DNA from: Chungangia koreensis
GTDB lineage: Bacteria; Bacillota; Bacilli; Bacillales_A; Planococcaceae
Assembly: GCF_042651785.1 (NCBI RefSeq)
Contig: NZ_JBHSEC010000002.1
Location: forward strand, 1-64,000
Direction of reading: 5' to 3'
Length of the DNA: 64,000 bases
Part shown: in pieces, positions 16,192 through 24,947 of the stretch
How positions within the stretch are numbered: the stretch's first letter is position 1
Layout of the letters: the number at the start of each line of letters is the position of its first letter
The notes under the pieces: generated by a model
Seen by the model: the letters and a program-made list of their open reading frames with translations, nothing else
The model's database searches: none
Told to the model about the DNA's origin: nothing
Translations under genes and position numbers: made by a program

Positions 16192-17259
16192 TTATTCTTC
16201 ATCGAGCAGTAAAGAAAGTTCTTTCAGTTCTTCTTCATCTTCCTCTTCATGGGATGCAATCGTATAAGATGCAGCTGCCATCCCTAAAGATTCACGGATT
16301 TTTTGCTCTATTTCATAACGGATGGCTGTGTTCTCTTTCAAGAATTGTTTTGCGTTTTCACGCCCTTGTCCAATTCGTTCTTCGTTATATGAATACCACG
16401 AACCACTCTTAAGGATGACATCCAATTCTGAACCGATGTCAACGATTTCTCCAACTTTAGAAATTCCTTCTCCGTACATGATATCTACTTCTGCAGTACG
16501 GAATGGTGGAGCGACTTTGTTTTTAACAACTTTAAGCTTCGTACGGTTACCCACCATTTCTTGTCCTTGCTTGATCGCTTCAGCACGGCGGACTTCAAGA
16601 CGCACGGAACTGTAGAACTTCAAGGCACGTCCACCAGGAGTAACTTCCGGGTTCCCGAACATAACGCCGACTTTCTCACGGATTTGGTTAATGAAGATGG
16701 CAATTGTCTTAGACTTATTGATCGCACCGGACAGTTTCCGAAGCGCCTGTGACATAAGACGGGCTTGAAGACCAATATGGGAATCTCCCATCTCGCCCTC
16801 GATTTCTGCTTTTGGTACAAGAGCTGCAACAGAGTCAATGACAATGATATCGATTGCACCACTTCGTACCAATGCTTCTGCGATTTCAAGTGCCTGTTCA
16901 CCAGTGTCCGGCTGGGACAATAGCAATTCGTCGATATTGACCCCAAGTTTTTGTGCATAAACTGGATCTAACGCATGTTCTGCATCGATGAATGCAGCTT
17001 GACCGCCGTTTGCCTGAACTTCTGCAATCGCATGTAAAGCAACAGTTGTTTTACCTGAACTTTCAGGTCCGTAGATTTCGATGATACGTCCACGTGGATA
17101 ACCGCCTACTCCAAGTGCTGCATCGAGCGCCAAAGATCCGCTCGAACTAGTCGAGATTTCACGGTCTGTCTGTTCGCCAAGTTTCATGACAGATCCTTTC
17201 CCGAATTGTTTTTCTATTTGTTTTAACGCCATATCTAATGCTGCTTTACGGTCGCTCAA
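16192..17259 (-). CDS. recA: Recombinase RecA
   Basis: DNA-dependent ATPase for homologous recombination and LexA cleavage. Walker A GPESSGKT at residues 64-71, Walker B in IDIIVIDSVAAL, loop L1/L2 regions (EGEMGDSHIGLQARLMSQALRK, NQIREKVGVMFGNPEVTPGG) and an acidic C-terminal tail (EEEDEEELKEL). Length 355, slightly longer than the 348 of B. subtilis because of the tail. It is preceded by a sigma-A promoter with a LexA box and ends at its own terminator. Confidence 0.99.
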   Translation of the reverse strand: MSDRKAALDMALKQIEKQFGKGSVMKLGEQTDREISTSSSGSLALDAALGVGGYPRGRIIEIYGPESSGKTTVALHAIAEVQANGGQAAFIDAEHALDPVYAQKLGVNIDELLLSQPDTGEQALEIAEALVRSGAIDIIVIDSVAALVPKAEIEGEMGDSHIGLQARLMSQALRKLSGAINKSKTIAIFINQIREKVGVMFGNPEVTPGGRALKFYSSVRLEVRRAEAIKQGQEMVGNRTKLKVVKNKVAPPFRTAEVDIMYGEGISKVGEIVDIGSELDVILKSGSWYSYNEERIGQGRENAKQFLKENTAIRYEIEQKIRESLGMAAASYTIASHEEEDEEELKELSLLLDEE

Positions 17260-17304
17260 ATTGTTTCCTCCTTTAGTGGTCTTAACCCCTTTGAATCTAT
17301 CTCT

Positions 17305-17355
17305 ACTATACTCGCTTTATGAGAAATAATCAAGAAAAAAGCGAACATTTATTCG
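17305..17355 (-). promoter_or_regulatory. recA promoter with LexA (SOS) box
   Basis: On the minus strand TTGATT (17328-17333), a 17-nt spacer and TATAGT (17305-17310). Just upstream, 17342-17355 reads CGAACATTTATTCG on the plus strand, one mismatch from the Bacillus LexA/DinR box CGAAC-N4-GTTCG. This is strong evidence for SOS induction of recA. The remaining bases up to the cinA terminator show no other signal. Confidence 0.85.
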
Positions 17356-17424
17356 TTAATTTTGAAGCGCAAAATGAAAGGAATTTCGAATAAAGGACGC
17401 CGAAAATTCATTTTCCTGAAAAAC

Positions 17425-17453
17425 AGGGCGGCAAAATTGAATTTTGCCGCCCT
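17425..17453 (-). terminator. Terminator after cinA
   Basis: A 13-14 bp perfect stem (17425-17438 with 17440-17453, arms AGGGCGGCAAAATT and AATTTTGCCGCCCT), followed on the minus strand by GTTTTTCAGG. Confidence 0.85.
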
Positions 17454-17458
17454 CTAAC

Positions 17459-18706
17459 TTAAGGAAGTTGTTTTAAAATTTTAATCAAATAATTCATCGT
17501 AGATTTAACTGCCCTCAGTCTGTTCGTATTCCTCATTCCCGATAACTTTAATTGATAAGCAACGGGTTCTTCATCGTTCAGCACTATTGCGATCCATACA
17601 GTTCCCACCGGCTGACCGTCATGCATTTCTGGCCCCGCTGCTCCAGTCAGACCAACGCCGATATCCGTGCCGAACTTTTGTTTCACTCTCACGGCCATCT
17701 CCATCGCACATTCTTTACTGACTACACCATGCCGTTCAATCACTTCTTGAGCGACACCTAATTGATGGATTTTAGCTTGTTCTGTATAAGTAACTATTCC
17801 ACCGACCAAAGTTGAACTGATTCCCGGAATTTCAGCCAGTTCGGATTGGAACAGTCCAGCGGTCAGACTCTCAGCTGCTGAGATGGTTAACCCTTTTTCC
17901 ATTAAGAGTTCAGCTGCTTTAGAGGTAAGGGAATCATCATCAATCCCATATTGAAAGTCTCCTACCCTCTCCAAAATAGCTGTCTTAGCTGAAGAAATAA
18001 GCTTAGCTGCCTCTATTTCAGAATTTGCCTTAGCAGTTATTCGGAGTGTCACTTCACCGTCAGAAGCGAGTGGGGCGATGGTCGGGTTTTCTTGTGCATC
18101 CAATAGATCCTCAATTTTATGCTCCAGTTCAGCTTCCCCAATACCGTAAAAGCGGAGAACCAAGGATTTAATGGTTTCATATCCGCCTACTTTCTTAGCT
18201 AAGAACGGTTTTGCTTCAAACTGGAACATCGGCTCAAGTTCTTTTGGCGGTCCCGGCAAAAGTATGTAAGTTCTTCCCTCTTGTTCATAAATCATTCCAG
18301 GAGCCATACCGTGGTGATTAACAAGCACCTTGGATCCATTCAGGACAAGTGCCTGTTTCCGGTTATTCTCTGTCATCGGTCGATTCAATCGATTGAAAAA
18401 AGCTTCAATTGAATGCAAAGCGGCCTGATTATACATCAGTTCCACACTCAAATGCTTGGCGATTGTTTCTTTTGTTAAATCATCCTTGGTGGGTCCAAGC
18501 CCACCGCTGAAAATAATTAGGTCTGCACGGCTTTCAGCAATAGTAATCGCCTGATCGAGCCGGATTCCATTATCTCCGACAACTGTATGATAATACACAT
18601 TAACGCCCAATTCGGCGAGCTGATTCGATATAAACTTTGCATTCGTGTTGGCAATTTGCCCCAATAGCAATTCCGAACCTACTGCAATAATTTCAGCATT
18701 CATCAT
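17459..18706 (-). CDS. cinA: CinA, competence/damage-inducible protein with NMN deamidase-type domain
   Basis: 415 residues. The N-terminal MoaB/MogA-like domain has GSELLLGQIANTNAKFI and FSGGLGPTKDDLT. The C-terminal CinA domain, the part with pyridine-nucleotide (NMN) amidohydrolase activity in other bacteria, has SAAESLTAGLF and GLTGAAGPE. In B. subtilis cinA lies directly before recA and is part of the competence regulon; the order pgsA-cinA-recA is kept here, though a terminator separates cinA from recA. Confidence 0.96.
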   Translation of the reverse strand: MMNAEIIAVGSELLLGQIANTNAKFISNQLAELGVNVYYHTVVGDNGIRLDQAITIAESRADLIIFSGGLGPTKDDLTKETIAKHLSVELMYNQAALHSIEAFFNRLNRPMTENNRKQALVLNGSKVLVNHHGMAPGMIYEQEGRTYILLPGPPKELEPMFQFEAKPFLAKKVGGYETIKSLVLRFYGIGEAELEHKIEDLLDAQENPTIAPLASDGEVTLRITAKANSEIEAAKLISSAKTAILERVGDFQYGIDDDSLTSKAAELLMEKGLTISAAESLTAGLFQSELAEIPGISSTLVGGIVTYTEQAKIHQLGVAQEVIERHGVVSKECAMEMAVRVKQKFGTDIGVGLTGAAGPEMHDGQPVGTVWIAIVLNDEEPVAYQLKLSGMRNTNRLRAVKSTMNYLIKILKQLP

Positions 18707-18717
18707 TGATTGCCCCT

Positions 18718-19296
18718 TTACATGGAGTCCAATAATACTCTCCGGTTTTTATGGAAATAATCCCAACCGGACCAAACTGTAAAGAATAATGCTACGTAAA
18801 GCATAATCGTTCCGAATGGAATATTGACCCATTCAAAAATGACATTATGTAAAAGCAGTGAGGAAATCGCAATAATTTGTGTCCATGTTTTAATTTTTCC
18901 AAGCTGATTAGCTGCTACTACCTCGCCTGTGCCAGCAAGAATCAATCTGAGGCCCGTCACCGCAAATTCACGGCTGATGATCAAAATGACAACCCATGAC
19001 GGAGCAAAACCAAATTCAACTAAAATGATTAAGGCAGCTGAAACAAGAAGCTTATCTGCAAGCGGATCTAAAAATTTGCCCATATTCGTAACTAAATTGT
19101 GTTTTCTTGCTAAATGGCCGTCAATCCAGTCCGTGACTGAGGCGATGATAAAAACTAACCCACCTACTAAATGTTCTACAGGCATTGTTGCTCCTAAAAA
19201 TGCAATCTCACCCCATCCGAAATCGACAAGCATGATGATCATGAATACTGGAATGAGCAAGACACGCGATACAGTAATCTTATTCGGTAAATTCAT
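18718..19296 (-). CDS. pgsA: Phosphatidylglycerophosphate synthase (PgsA)
   Basis: Membrane enzyme that joins glycerol 3-phosphate to CDP-diacylglycerol, the product of CdsA (59237-60028). About 192 residues with four to five hydrophobic segments. The CDP-alcohol phosphotransferase signature is DWIDGHLARKHNLVTNMGKFLDPLADK (D-G-x2-A-R-x8-G-x3-D-x3-D). The frame extends to 19320, but the SD (GGAAGGGG) lies 9 nt before the ATG at 19296, and the B. subtilis protein also begins with NLPNKIT. Confidence 0.97.
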   Translation of the reverse strand: MNLPNKITVSRVLLIPVFMIIMLVDFGWGEIAFLGATMPVEHLVGGLVFIIASVTDWIDGHLARKHNLVTNMGKFLDPLADKLLVSAALIILVEFGFAPSWVVILIISREFAVTGLRLILAGTGEVVAANQLGKIKTWTQIIAISSLLLHNVIFEWVNIPFGTIMLYVALFFTVWSGWDYFHKNRRVLLDSM

Positions 19297-19345
19297 TTGG
19301 AAATTCCCCTTCCTTCTCAAGAAAAATAGTCATCTAAATAGATGA

Positions 19346-20227
19346 CTATTGTGGTTTAGTAAACTGGATTACGATATTTTGGGTGACACCGCCTGGTTCG
19401 TTTGGAGAAACAGCATATTCCAATGGCTGATCATTGATTGTCAAAGATGCGTTAGGAGTCGATCCAATACGAACCCTTACTGATGACTGGTCCGTGAAAT
19501 CGTAGTCCAATGTCTCTCCTGCAATCATACCCTTATTTTCAAGCTCCCTGCCATCTTGGTCAGTTACGATGATCCAAGATTCCCCAGTAGCCGTAATCTT
19601 CAATTTAAATTCTTCTGTACCAGTCAGCGTATATGTTGAAGTTTGTCCATTCGTCGAGACGAACGCTACTTCCTGTGTTTGCTCAGGTTCTGCTGGCTCT
19701 TCTTCAGGAGGAGGTGTATCAGTTTCATTATCCTCTCCAGGCTCCCCACCCTCACTTGGAGGTTTTACGTCATTATTTTGCTGGATGGATGTTACATCGC
19801 TCTCCGGTTCATCATTTACATCAGGACCTGCTGCCCGATGCTGCCAAAACGTCCATGCAGCCACAATCGCTACAATGATGAATAATGCCACAATAATTTT
19901 AGGAAGCACTTCCGCAAATCTATTTCGCGAACTTGCTATCGTCCGGCTTCTCAATGGCGCAGAAGAGACTGGCTGTACCGGATCCAGCTCCGTTTCCGGA
20001 ACCTCTTTCTTGTATAGCTCCAGCATCTCATCCGGATTGAGATCAACTGCTTCCGCATATTGTTTAATAAATGCTCGGACATAAAAAGGGCCCGGCATCA
20101 TATCGAACTTTCCATTCTCTATTCCTGATAGATAGCGCTTCTGGATCTTCGTCAAATCCTGGAGGTCCTCCAGACTAAATCCTTTTGCAATTCTCGCCTC
20201 CTTCAGACGAGTCCCCAATTCGGTCAC
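19346..20227 (-). CDS. rodZ: RodZ-like cell-shape protein (YmfM)
   Basis: Links the MreB cytoskeleton to the membrane in rod-shaped bacteria. An N-terminal helix-turn-helix (about residues 1-85, LGTRLKEARIAKGFSLEDLQ, IQKRYLSGIENGKF) is followed by one membrane helix (IIVALFIIVAIVAAWTFW, around 110-130), a Pro/Glu-rich linker (PPPEEEPAEPEQ) and a C-terminal beta domain of the DUF4115 type. The preferred start is GTG at 20227, 8 nt after CAGG; a GTG at 20236 is the alternative. It lies between ymfK and pgsA as in B. subtilis. Confidence 0.93.
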   Translation of the reverse strand: MTELGTRLKEARIAKGFSLEDLQDLTKIQKRYLSGIENGKFDMMPGPFYVRAFIKQYAEAVDLNPDEMLELYKKEVPETELDPVQPVSSAPLRSRTIASSRNRFAEVLPKIIVALFIIVAIVAAWTFWQHRAAGPDVNDEPESDVTSIQQNNDVKPPSEGGEPGEDNETDTPPPEEEPAEPEQTQEVAFVSTNGQTSTYTLTGTEEFKLKITATGESWIIVTDQDGRELENKGMIAGETLDYDFTDQSSVRVRIGSTPNASLTINDQPLEYAVSPNEPGGVTQNIVIQFTKPQ

Positions 20228-20247
20228 ATGTAACACCTGCCCATTTC

Positions 20248-21042
20248 CTAATTGAATCCGCCGAATCCACCAAATCCGCCGTTATTTCCTGACATTCCAT
20301 TATTCTCAATGATTTTATAAGTTATTTCTTCATCCGGATCATGGCGCAACTCAATAATATAGTCGAAGTCCTCAATGGAATACTCCGAATGTTGGATGAA
20401 CATATCCGGATGCTCAACTACTTTAATGGATGGTAAATTCATCATTTCACGGACGAGTTGAAGATGCTCTTCGTCATTCGAACGTCTCGTAACGATTCCA
20501 TCCAAAATAAAGATATTATTTGGATCAAACTCATCCCCCATCAGACGATTCCGTACAGTCTGTTTAATCATGGTCGATGATAGGAAAATCCACTTCTTAT
20601 TTGCACAAACGCTTGCCGCTACAACCGATTCAGTTTTCCCTACTCGGGGCATTCCCCTTATGCCAATTAGTTTATGGCCTTCCTGCTTAAATAATTCGGC
20701 CATAAAGTCTACCAATAGTCCAAGTTCATCTCGAACAAAGCGGAAGGTTTTACGGTCGTCTGCATCTCTTTGTATGTATCGTCCATGACGGACTGCCAAT
20801 ATATCTCTTAGTTTTGGTTCCCTGAATTTCCGTACATTAATCATTTCCATTGTAGAAGCTATCAATTCAAAACGTTCGATTTGTTCATCATTCTCTGCAC
20901 GTAAAAGCATTCCCCTACGTCCTTGTTCCACGCCGTTGATGGTAACAATATTTACCCGCAACATGCCCAGCAGCGATGAAATGTCTCCTAAAAGCCCGGG
21001 ACGATTCACTTGGATTTCGTATTCCATATACCATTCGCCCAT
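20248..21042 (-). CDS. ymfK: YmfK family protein with ACT-like N-terminus and P-loop
   Basis: A 264-residue protein of a family conserved in Bacillales (DUF3388/DUF3243 neighbourhood). Residues about 6-75 look like an ACT-type ligand-binding domain (YEIQVNRPGLLGDISSLLGMLRVNIVTING). A nucleotide-binding loop follows (GIRGMPRVGKTESVVAA, about residue 130). The end is Gly/Phe-rich (NNGGFGGFGGFN). No biochemical function is known to me. GGGCGG precedes the ATG by 6 nt. Confidence 0.85.
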   Translation of the reverse strand: MGEWYMEYEIQVNRPGLLGDISSLLGMLRVNIVTINGVEQGRRGMLLRAENDEQIERFELIASTMEMINVRKFREPKLRDILAVRHGRYIQRDADDRKTFRFVRDELGLLVDFMAELFKQEGHKLIGIRGMPRVGKTESVVAASVCANKKWIFLSSTMIKQTVRNRLMGDEFDPNNIFILDGIVTRRSNDEEHLQLVREMMNLPSIKVVEHPDMFIQHSEYSIEDFDYIIELRHDPDEEITYKIIENNGMSGNNGGFGGFGGFN

Positions 21043-21136
21043 ATTATTCCGCCCTTCCTATTAAAAAGACGTTGCCTTCAGCCATTTAGTTATATCATAT
21101 CGAATTTTGTTGCATTAGAAAAGAAAAAAGAAAAAA

Positions 21137-21164
21137 GAAAAAGGGAATAATCAATCCCTTTTTC
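21137..21164 (-). terminator. Terminator after ymfJ
   Basis: 10-bp stem GAAAAAGGGA/TCCCTTTTTC (21137-21146 with 21155-21164), followed on the minus strand by TTTTTTCTTTTTTCTTTTC. Confidence 0.8.
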
Positions 21165-21176
21165 TTTTTCAGCCCA

Positions 21177-21434
21177 TTACTGAATTGTTTTGTTTTGCAC
21201 AAGCTTAACGACCATGTTTGCAAGCGCATGTTGCTCCTGTTCGGTTGCAACAGACCAAAGATCGGAGAGTACTCTCTCTTGCTCATTTTTAGGATCAACA
21301 TTTTTCGCTAAATAATCGCCAATTTGATAAGCGGTTTCCTTAATGACGTTATCCGCCATTCCAGTAGCTTGGGCTTTCATGACGTTTTCTCCTAAAAAAT
21401 TGGTCCATTTCTGCCAGTTTTCCAATAATGCCAT
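21177..21434 (-). CDS. ymfJ: YmfJ, DUF3243 protein
   Basis: An 85-residue helical protein of unknown function conserved in Bacillales (WQKWTNFLGENV, ETAYQIGDYLAKNVDPKNEQERVLSDLW). Two ATGs stand in tandem; the second (21434) has the better distance to AAGGAGG. It lies in the ymfF-H-I-J-K row. A terminator follows it, so ymfK may have its own promoter. Confidence 0.85.
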   Translation of the reverse strand: MALLENWQKWTNFLGENVMKAQATGMADNVIKETAYQIGDYLAKNVDPKNEQERVLSDLWSVATEQEQHALANMVVKLVQNKTIQ

Positions 21435-21477
21435 CATTCACCCTCCTTTTCGCAAACAGTATGTGCAAAAAAGGAAG

Positions 21478-22212
21478 TTATATGTACCAACCGCCATTCA
21501 CATGAACAATTTGTCCAGTAATATAATCAGCGCGGCCACTGAGAAGGAATTGTACCACTCCACCAACTTCTGATGGTTTTCCTGGTCTTTGCAAAGGAAT
21601 TTCCGAAGCGAGTTCAAGAGACTCGGCATCGGTCAGAAAATTATTCATATTGGTATCTATCCATCCTGGAGCAATGGCATTCACTAAGAACTTGGAATAT
21701 GCCGACTCTTTTGCATAGGCTTTAACAAATGCATGCTGTGCTCCTTTTACCGTTGAATATAGTACCTCTCCAGCAGATCCGGTTTCTCCCCATATGGAGC
21801 CTATAAAGACTATATAAACTGGTTTTTCAGCTGCTCTCATTTTAGAAGAAAGAAGACTAATGAGTCTAACAGGGTTTTGTACATGAACTTGCCATAGCGC
21901 TTCCATTTCAGGAACAGTCGTCTCTGATAATAGTTTATAAACCGTATGGCCATTAGCTACAATAACGGCTCTTATAGACCCGATTTGAATGGCCACTTCT
22001 TCAGCAGCTTGTGGTTTTGTAAAATCTGCTTGCACTGCTATGAAATTCTGCAAAGGAAAATCCGGGGACAAGGTCCGGATTAATTCCGAAATTGCTTCTC
22101 CCCGGGTATTGTAATGCATATAGAGGGACCAACCGTCTTCAGCAAGAGATCGGCAAATGCTTTGACCGATTTCCCCCGAGGCTCCCAAAACTAAGGCGAA
22201 CTTTTCATCCAT
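21478..22212 (-). CDS. ymfI: Short-chain dehydrogenase/reductase (YmfI)
   Basis: A 244-residue Rossmann-fold reductase resembling 3-oxoacyl-ACP reductase. The cofactor loop GASGEIGQ is at residues 10-17, and the catalytic tyrosine/lysine pair is in YSTVKGAQ. The usual NNAG is replaced by VVANGH, so it is a divergent SDR; the substrate is unknown. Its start overlaps the end of ymfH by 8 nt, suggesting coupled translation with the two peptidase-like genes. Confidence 0.9.
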   Translation of the reverse strand: MDEKFALVLGASGEIGQSICRSLAEDGWSLYMHYNTRGEAISELIRTLSPDFPLQNFIAVQADFTKPQAAEEVAIQIGSIRAVIVANGHTVYKLLSETTVPEMEALWQVHVQNPVRLISLLSSKMRAAEKPVYIVFIGSIWGETGSAGEVLYSTVKGAQHAFVKAYAKESAYSKFLVNAIAPGWIDTNMNNFLTDAESLELASEIPLQRPGKPSEVGGVVQFLLSGRADYITGQIVHVNGGWYI

Positions 22213-23509
22213 TTTCTTTCATTCCTGAAGGTAAAATCGTAAAGACGGTCTGCTGCCCTTCGCCACTGATGGATTTAAAGGCTTCCTGCAAGTCAGCTAC
22301 AGTGAGGTTCTCCAATGTCGGAACAACTTCAAACAAATCCATTTCATTGAAAGCATATCTCGTAAACTGATTGGCCATAAACTCAAGAGAATTCAACGAA
22401 CGTAAAAATTGACCAATCCGCTTCCTTCTTGCCCGATTTAGCTCATCCGCTCCAAACGGCCATTTTTCAAAAGCTTTGTTAAAAGTCTTTTTAATCGCTT
22501 GCTCTAATTCTTCCGGATGGGATGTATCAGAACCTACAATAGCAAAACCAAATCCATTCTCTAATGTAAAGTCATATGCAAATGACTCGTCAATCCAACC
22601 TTTTTCATATGCTTCCGTGTAGAAGTCGGAAGACCTATTAAACAGAAGATCCAATGTCAATTGGATCGACAACTCGTTTTTCAACATGTCATTTCCAGAC
22701 AAATCCGTTTGTGCTGCTTTTAAGCCAACAAACATCTTAGGCTTCTGTACGTCCATTTGGAGTGTCCGTCGATCAGTAGCAGCTTCCTTCGGCTCTTGAG
22801 GAAAGATTCTTTCAATGCTTTCAGGTTCAGCGAACTGCTTGTTACTTTGATTTTTCTTAACAAAATCGAGCATTTCATTCGGATCTACTGCTCCTACGAT
22901 GAAAAGGAGCATGTTGGACGGATGATAGAACGTTCGATAACATTCATACAAATGGTCTGCTGTAATTTTGTCAATGGACTCGATTGTACCAGCGATATCA
23001 ATCTTTACCGGATGTTCCTTGAACATATTTTCTATGACCCCATAATATAACCGCCAGTCGGGATTATCATCATACATAGTGATTTCCTGCCCAATGATTC
23101 CTTTTTCTTTTTCCACTGTTTTTTCCGTAAAATAAGGCTCTTGTACGAAGTTCAACAAGGTTTCCGTATTCTCGTAAAGGTTTTTTGTAGCAGAAAACAA
23201 ATAGGCTGTTCGCGTGAATGAAGTGTATGCATTTGCACTAGCTCCATACTGGCTAAATTGCTGGAATACATCGCCTTCTTCTTTCTCAAACATTTTGTGT
23301 TCTAAGAAATGTGCAATTCCATCGGGGACTGTAACCGGTTCTGTTTTGCCAATTGGAACAAACGAACGATCAATTGAACCATATTTCGTGGTGAAGGTAA
23401 CATAGGTTTTTGAAAAACCCTTTTTCGGTAAAATATATACACTTAAGCCATTATCCAGCTTCTCATGATACAGCGTTTCATCCAATTGTTGAAAGTGTAG
23501 TTCTTCCAT
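22205..23509 (-). CDS. ymfH: M16 family zinc peptidase (YmfH), catalytic partner
   Basis: About 434 residues. The inverted zinc motif HFLEH (residues 67-71) and a downstream glutamate in ETLLNFVQEPYF are present, so this subunit should be catalytically competent. The frame reaches back to 23611 inside ymfF, but AAGGAGG lies 9 nt before the ATG at 23509, one base after the ymfF stop codon. With YmfF, which lacks the motif, it resembles heterodimeric M16 peptidases. The substrate in bacteria is not settled. Confidence 0.93.
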   Translation of the reverse strand: MEELHFQQLDETLYHEKLDNGLSVYILPKKGFSKTYVTFTTKYGSIDRSFVPIGKTEPVTVPDGIAHFLEHKMFEKEEGDVFQQFSQYGASANAYTSFTRTAYLFSATKNLYENTETLLNFVQEPYFTEKTVEKEKGIIGQEITMYDDNPDWRLYYGVIENMFKEHPVKIDIAGTIESIDKITADHLYECYRTFYHPSNMLLFIVGAVDPNEMLDFVKKNQSNKQFAEPESIERIFPQEPKEAATDRRTLQMDVQKPKMFVGLKAAQTDLSGNDMLKNELSIQLTLDLLFNRSSDFYTEAYEKGWIDESFAYDFTLENGFGFAIVGSDTSHPEELEQAIKKTFNKAFEKWPFGADELNRARRKRIGQFLRSLNSLEFMANQFTRYAFNEMDLFEVVPTLENLTVADLQEAFKSISGEGQQTVFTILPSGMKENG

Positions 23510-23510
23510 C

Positions 23511-24779
23511 TTAGTTAGCCTCCTTACCGGATAATAAATACACCAATTCCATATTGATGGTTTCTGCCATCTGTTGAACATCCTCTTTTGAGACAGAAGA
23601 CCATTTTTCAACCCATTCCTCTACAGAGAAATCTTCGGACAGCGATTTATATTGATCATAAATCTCAATTTGCCCACGGGCAGAATCAAGTGTTTCTTTT
23701 AATGAGTTAATAAGGAGTGCTTTCGTTTGGCTAAGTTCTAAATCTGTAATTTTTCCCGCTTTCATTTCATCGAGCTGTTCACCGATTAAATTAACCGCCT
23801 TTTCATCCAATTCAGCGTCAATTCCCGCCATGACATAAACCAGTCCATAATGTGAAGAATAAGAACTCGAAACATAATATGCCATACTTTCTTTTTCACG
23901 GACATTCATAAATAGTTTGGAATGAGGATACCCGCCAAACACTCCATTTGTAATTTGCATCTTAGCATAATCCGGATGTTTGAAATTGATGGATGTACTA
24001 AAGCCGATATGAAGCTTTCCTTGCTTCATCTCCTGCCGTTCACGGACTATTTGGACTTCAGTGTTTTGATCGGCAACTTTTAAATCAGCAGAAGGACTGG
24101 ATGATTTCCTCGCTGGGAACGGAAGAACTTTTTCCAATTCTTTCGCGAATGTTTGTGGATCTACGTCGCCCACTACATAGATATCAACTTCATCCCGATT
24201 GATGATTTCCTCATACATGGACATCAAATCATCAACAGTCAACTTTTCTACCTCTTCTAATGTTCCATTTGCGGTTACCGAAGCAGGATGATCCGGTCTA
24301 AGAATTTGCAGCATGCGAAACTGAGCATAACGGGTTTTATCATCATAAATTGATTGAATACGTGTCATAACGGATTGTTTTTCACGGTCAACAATACTTT
24401 GCTTGAAACGGCCATCCTCAAAGTTGGGCTTGAAAATCATATCATGTAGTAAGTTCAGGACTGAAGGCATAACTTCTTCTGTCAAAAACTGATCATTCAC
24501 GCATTCGATATTAAGTGATAAATTGTGGACTGCCCCTCTTTTTGTTGCGTCCGTGTAGACGGCAGTTCCATATAATTCATCGAGATGCATACGCAATGCA
24601 GCAGTCGAAGGATATTTCTCATTACTATGCTGCAGGACGTTAGCCAATACGGATCGCTTTGCTGCAGATTCATTGGTTAGTGGATGTTTCCATTTTACGG
24701 AAAAATTCAAGGTTTTAAATTGGCTTGTTGGCCTAATATATAAAGTAACGCCTTCATTCAAACTAAATTTTTCAAACAT
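23511..24779 (-). CDS. ymfF: M16-like protein without the zinc motif (YmfF)
   Basis: About 422 residues of M16 fold. The region equivalent to HxxEH reads LQHSNEKYPS and does not keep the metal ligands, so it is probably the non-catalytic half of a YmfF-YmfH heterodimer. GGGAGG is 7 nt before the ATG at 24779; the longer frame to 24854 has no SD. It begins the ymfF-H-I row, immediately downstream of the nup operon. Confidence 0.92.
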   Translation of the reverse strand: MFEKFSLNEGVTLYIRPTSQFKTLNFSVKWKHPLTNESAAKRSVLANVLQHSNEKYPSTAALRMHLDELYGTAVYTDATKRGAVHNLSLNIECVNDQFLTEEVMPSVLNLLHDMIFKPNFEDGRFKQSIVDREKQSVMTRIQSIYDDKTRYAQFRMLQILRPDHPASVTANGTLEEVEKLTVDDLMSMYEEIINRDEVDIYVVGDVDPQTFAKELEKVLPFPARKSSSPSADLKVADQNTEVQIVRERQEMKQGKLHIGFSTSINFKHPDYAKMQITNGVFGGYPHSKLFMNVREKESMAYYVSSSYSSHYGLVYVMAGIDAELDEKAVNLIGEQLDEMKAGKITDLELSQTKALLINSLKETLDSARGQIEIYDQYKSLSEDFSVEEWVEKWSSVSKEDVQQMAETINMELVYLLSGKEAN

Positions 24780-24917
24780 AGCGGTGCCTCCCTGTTTTTC
24801 ATAATATGCCGATTCACTTCCTTCACTATACATAATGAGTTTGCCCCAATGCAAAACTTAGAATCCACCTTGCGGAAAAAATAGCCAAAAGATATAAGTT
24901 CTTTAGTCAAAATAAAA

Positions 24918-24938
24918 AACCCGGGATTAACCCGGGTT
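24918..24938 (-). terminator. Terminator of the nup operon
   Basis: Stem AACCCGGG/CCCGGGTT (24918-24925 with 24931-24938, loop ATTAA), followed on the minus strand by TTTTTTATTTTGAC. Confidence 0.85.
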
Positions 24939-24947
24939 TAGAAGTGA

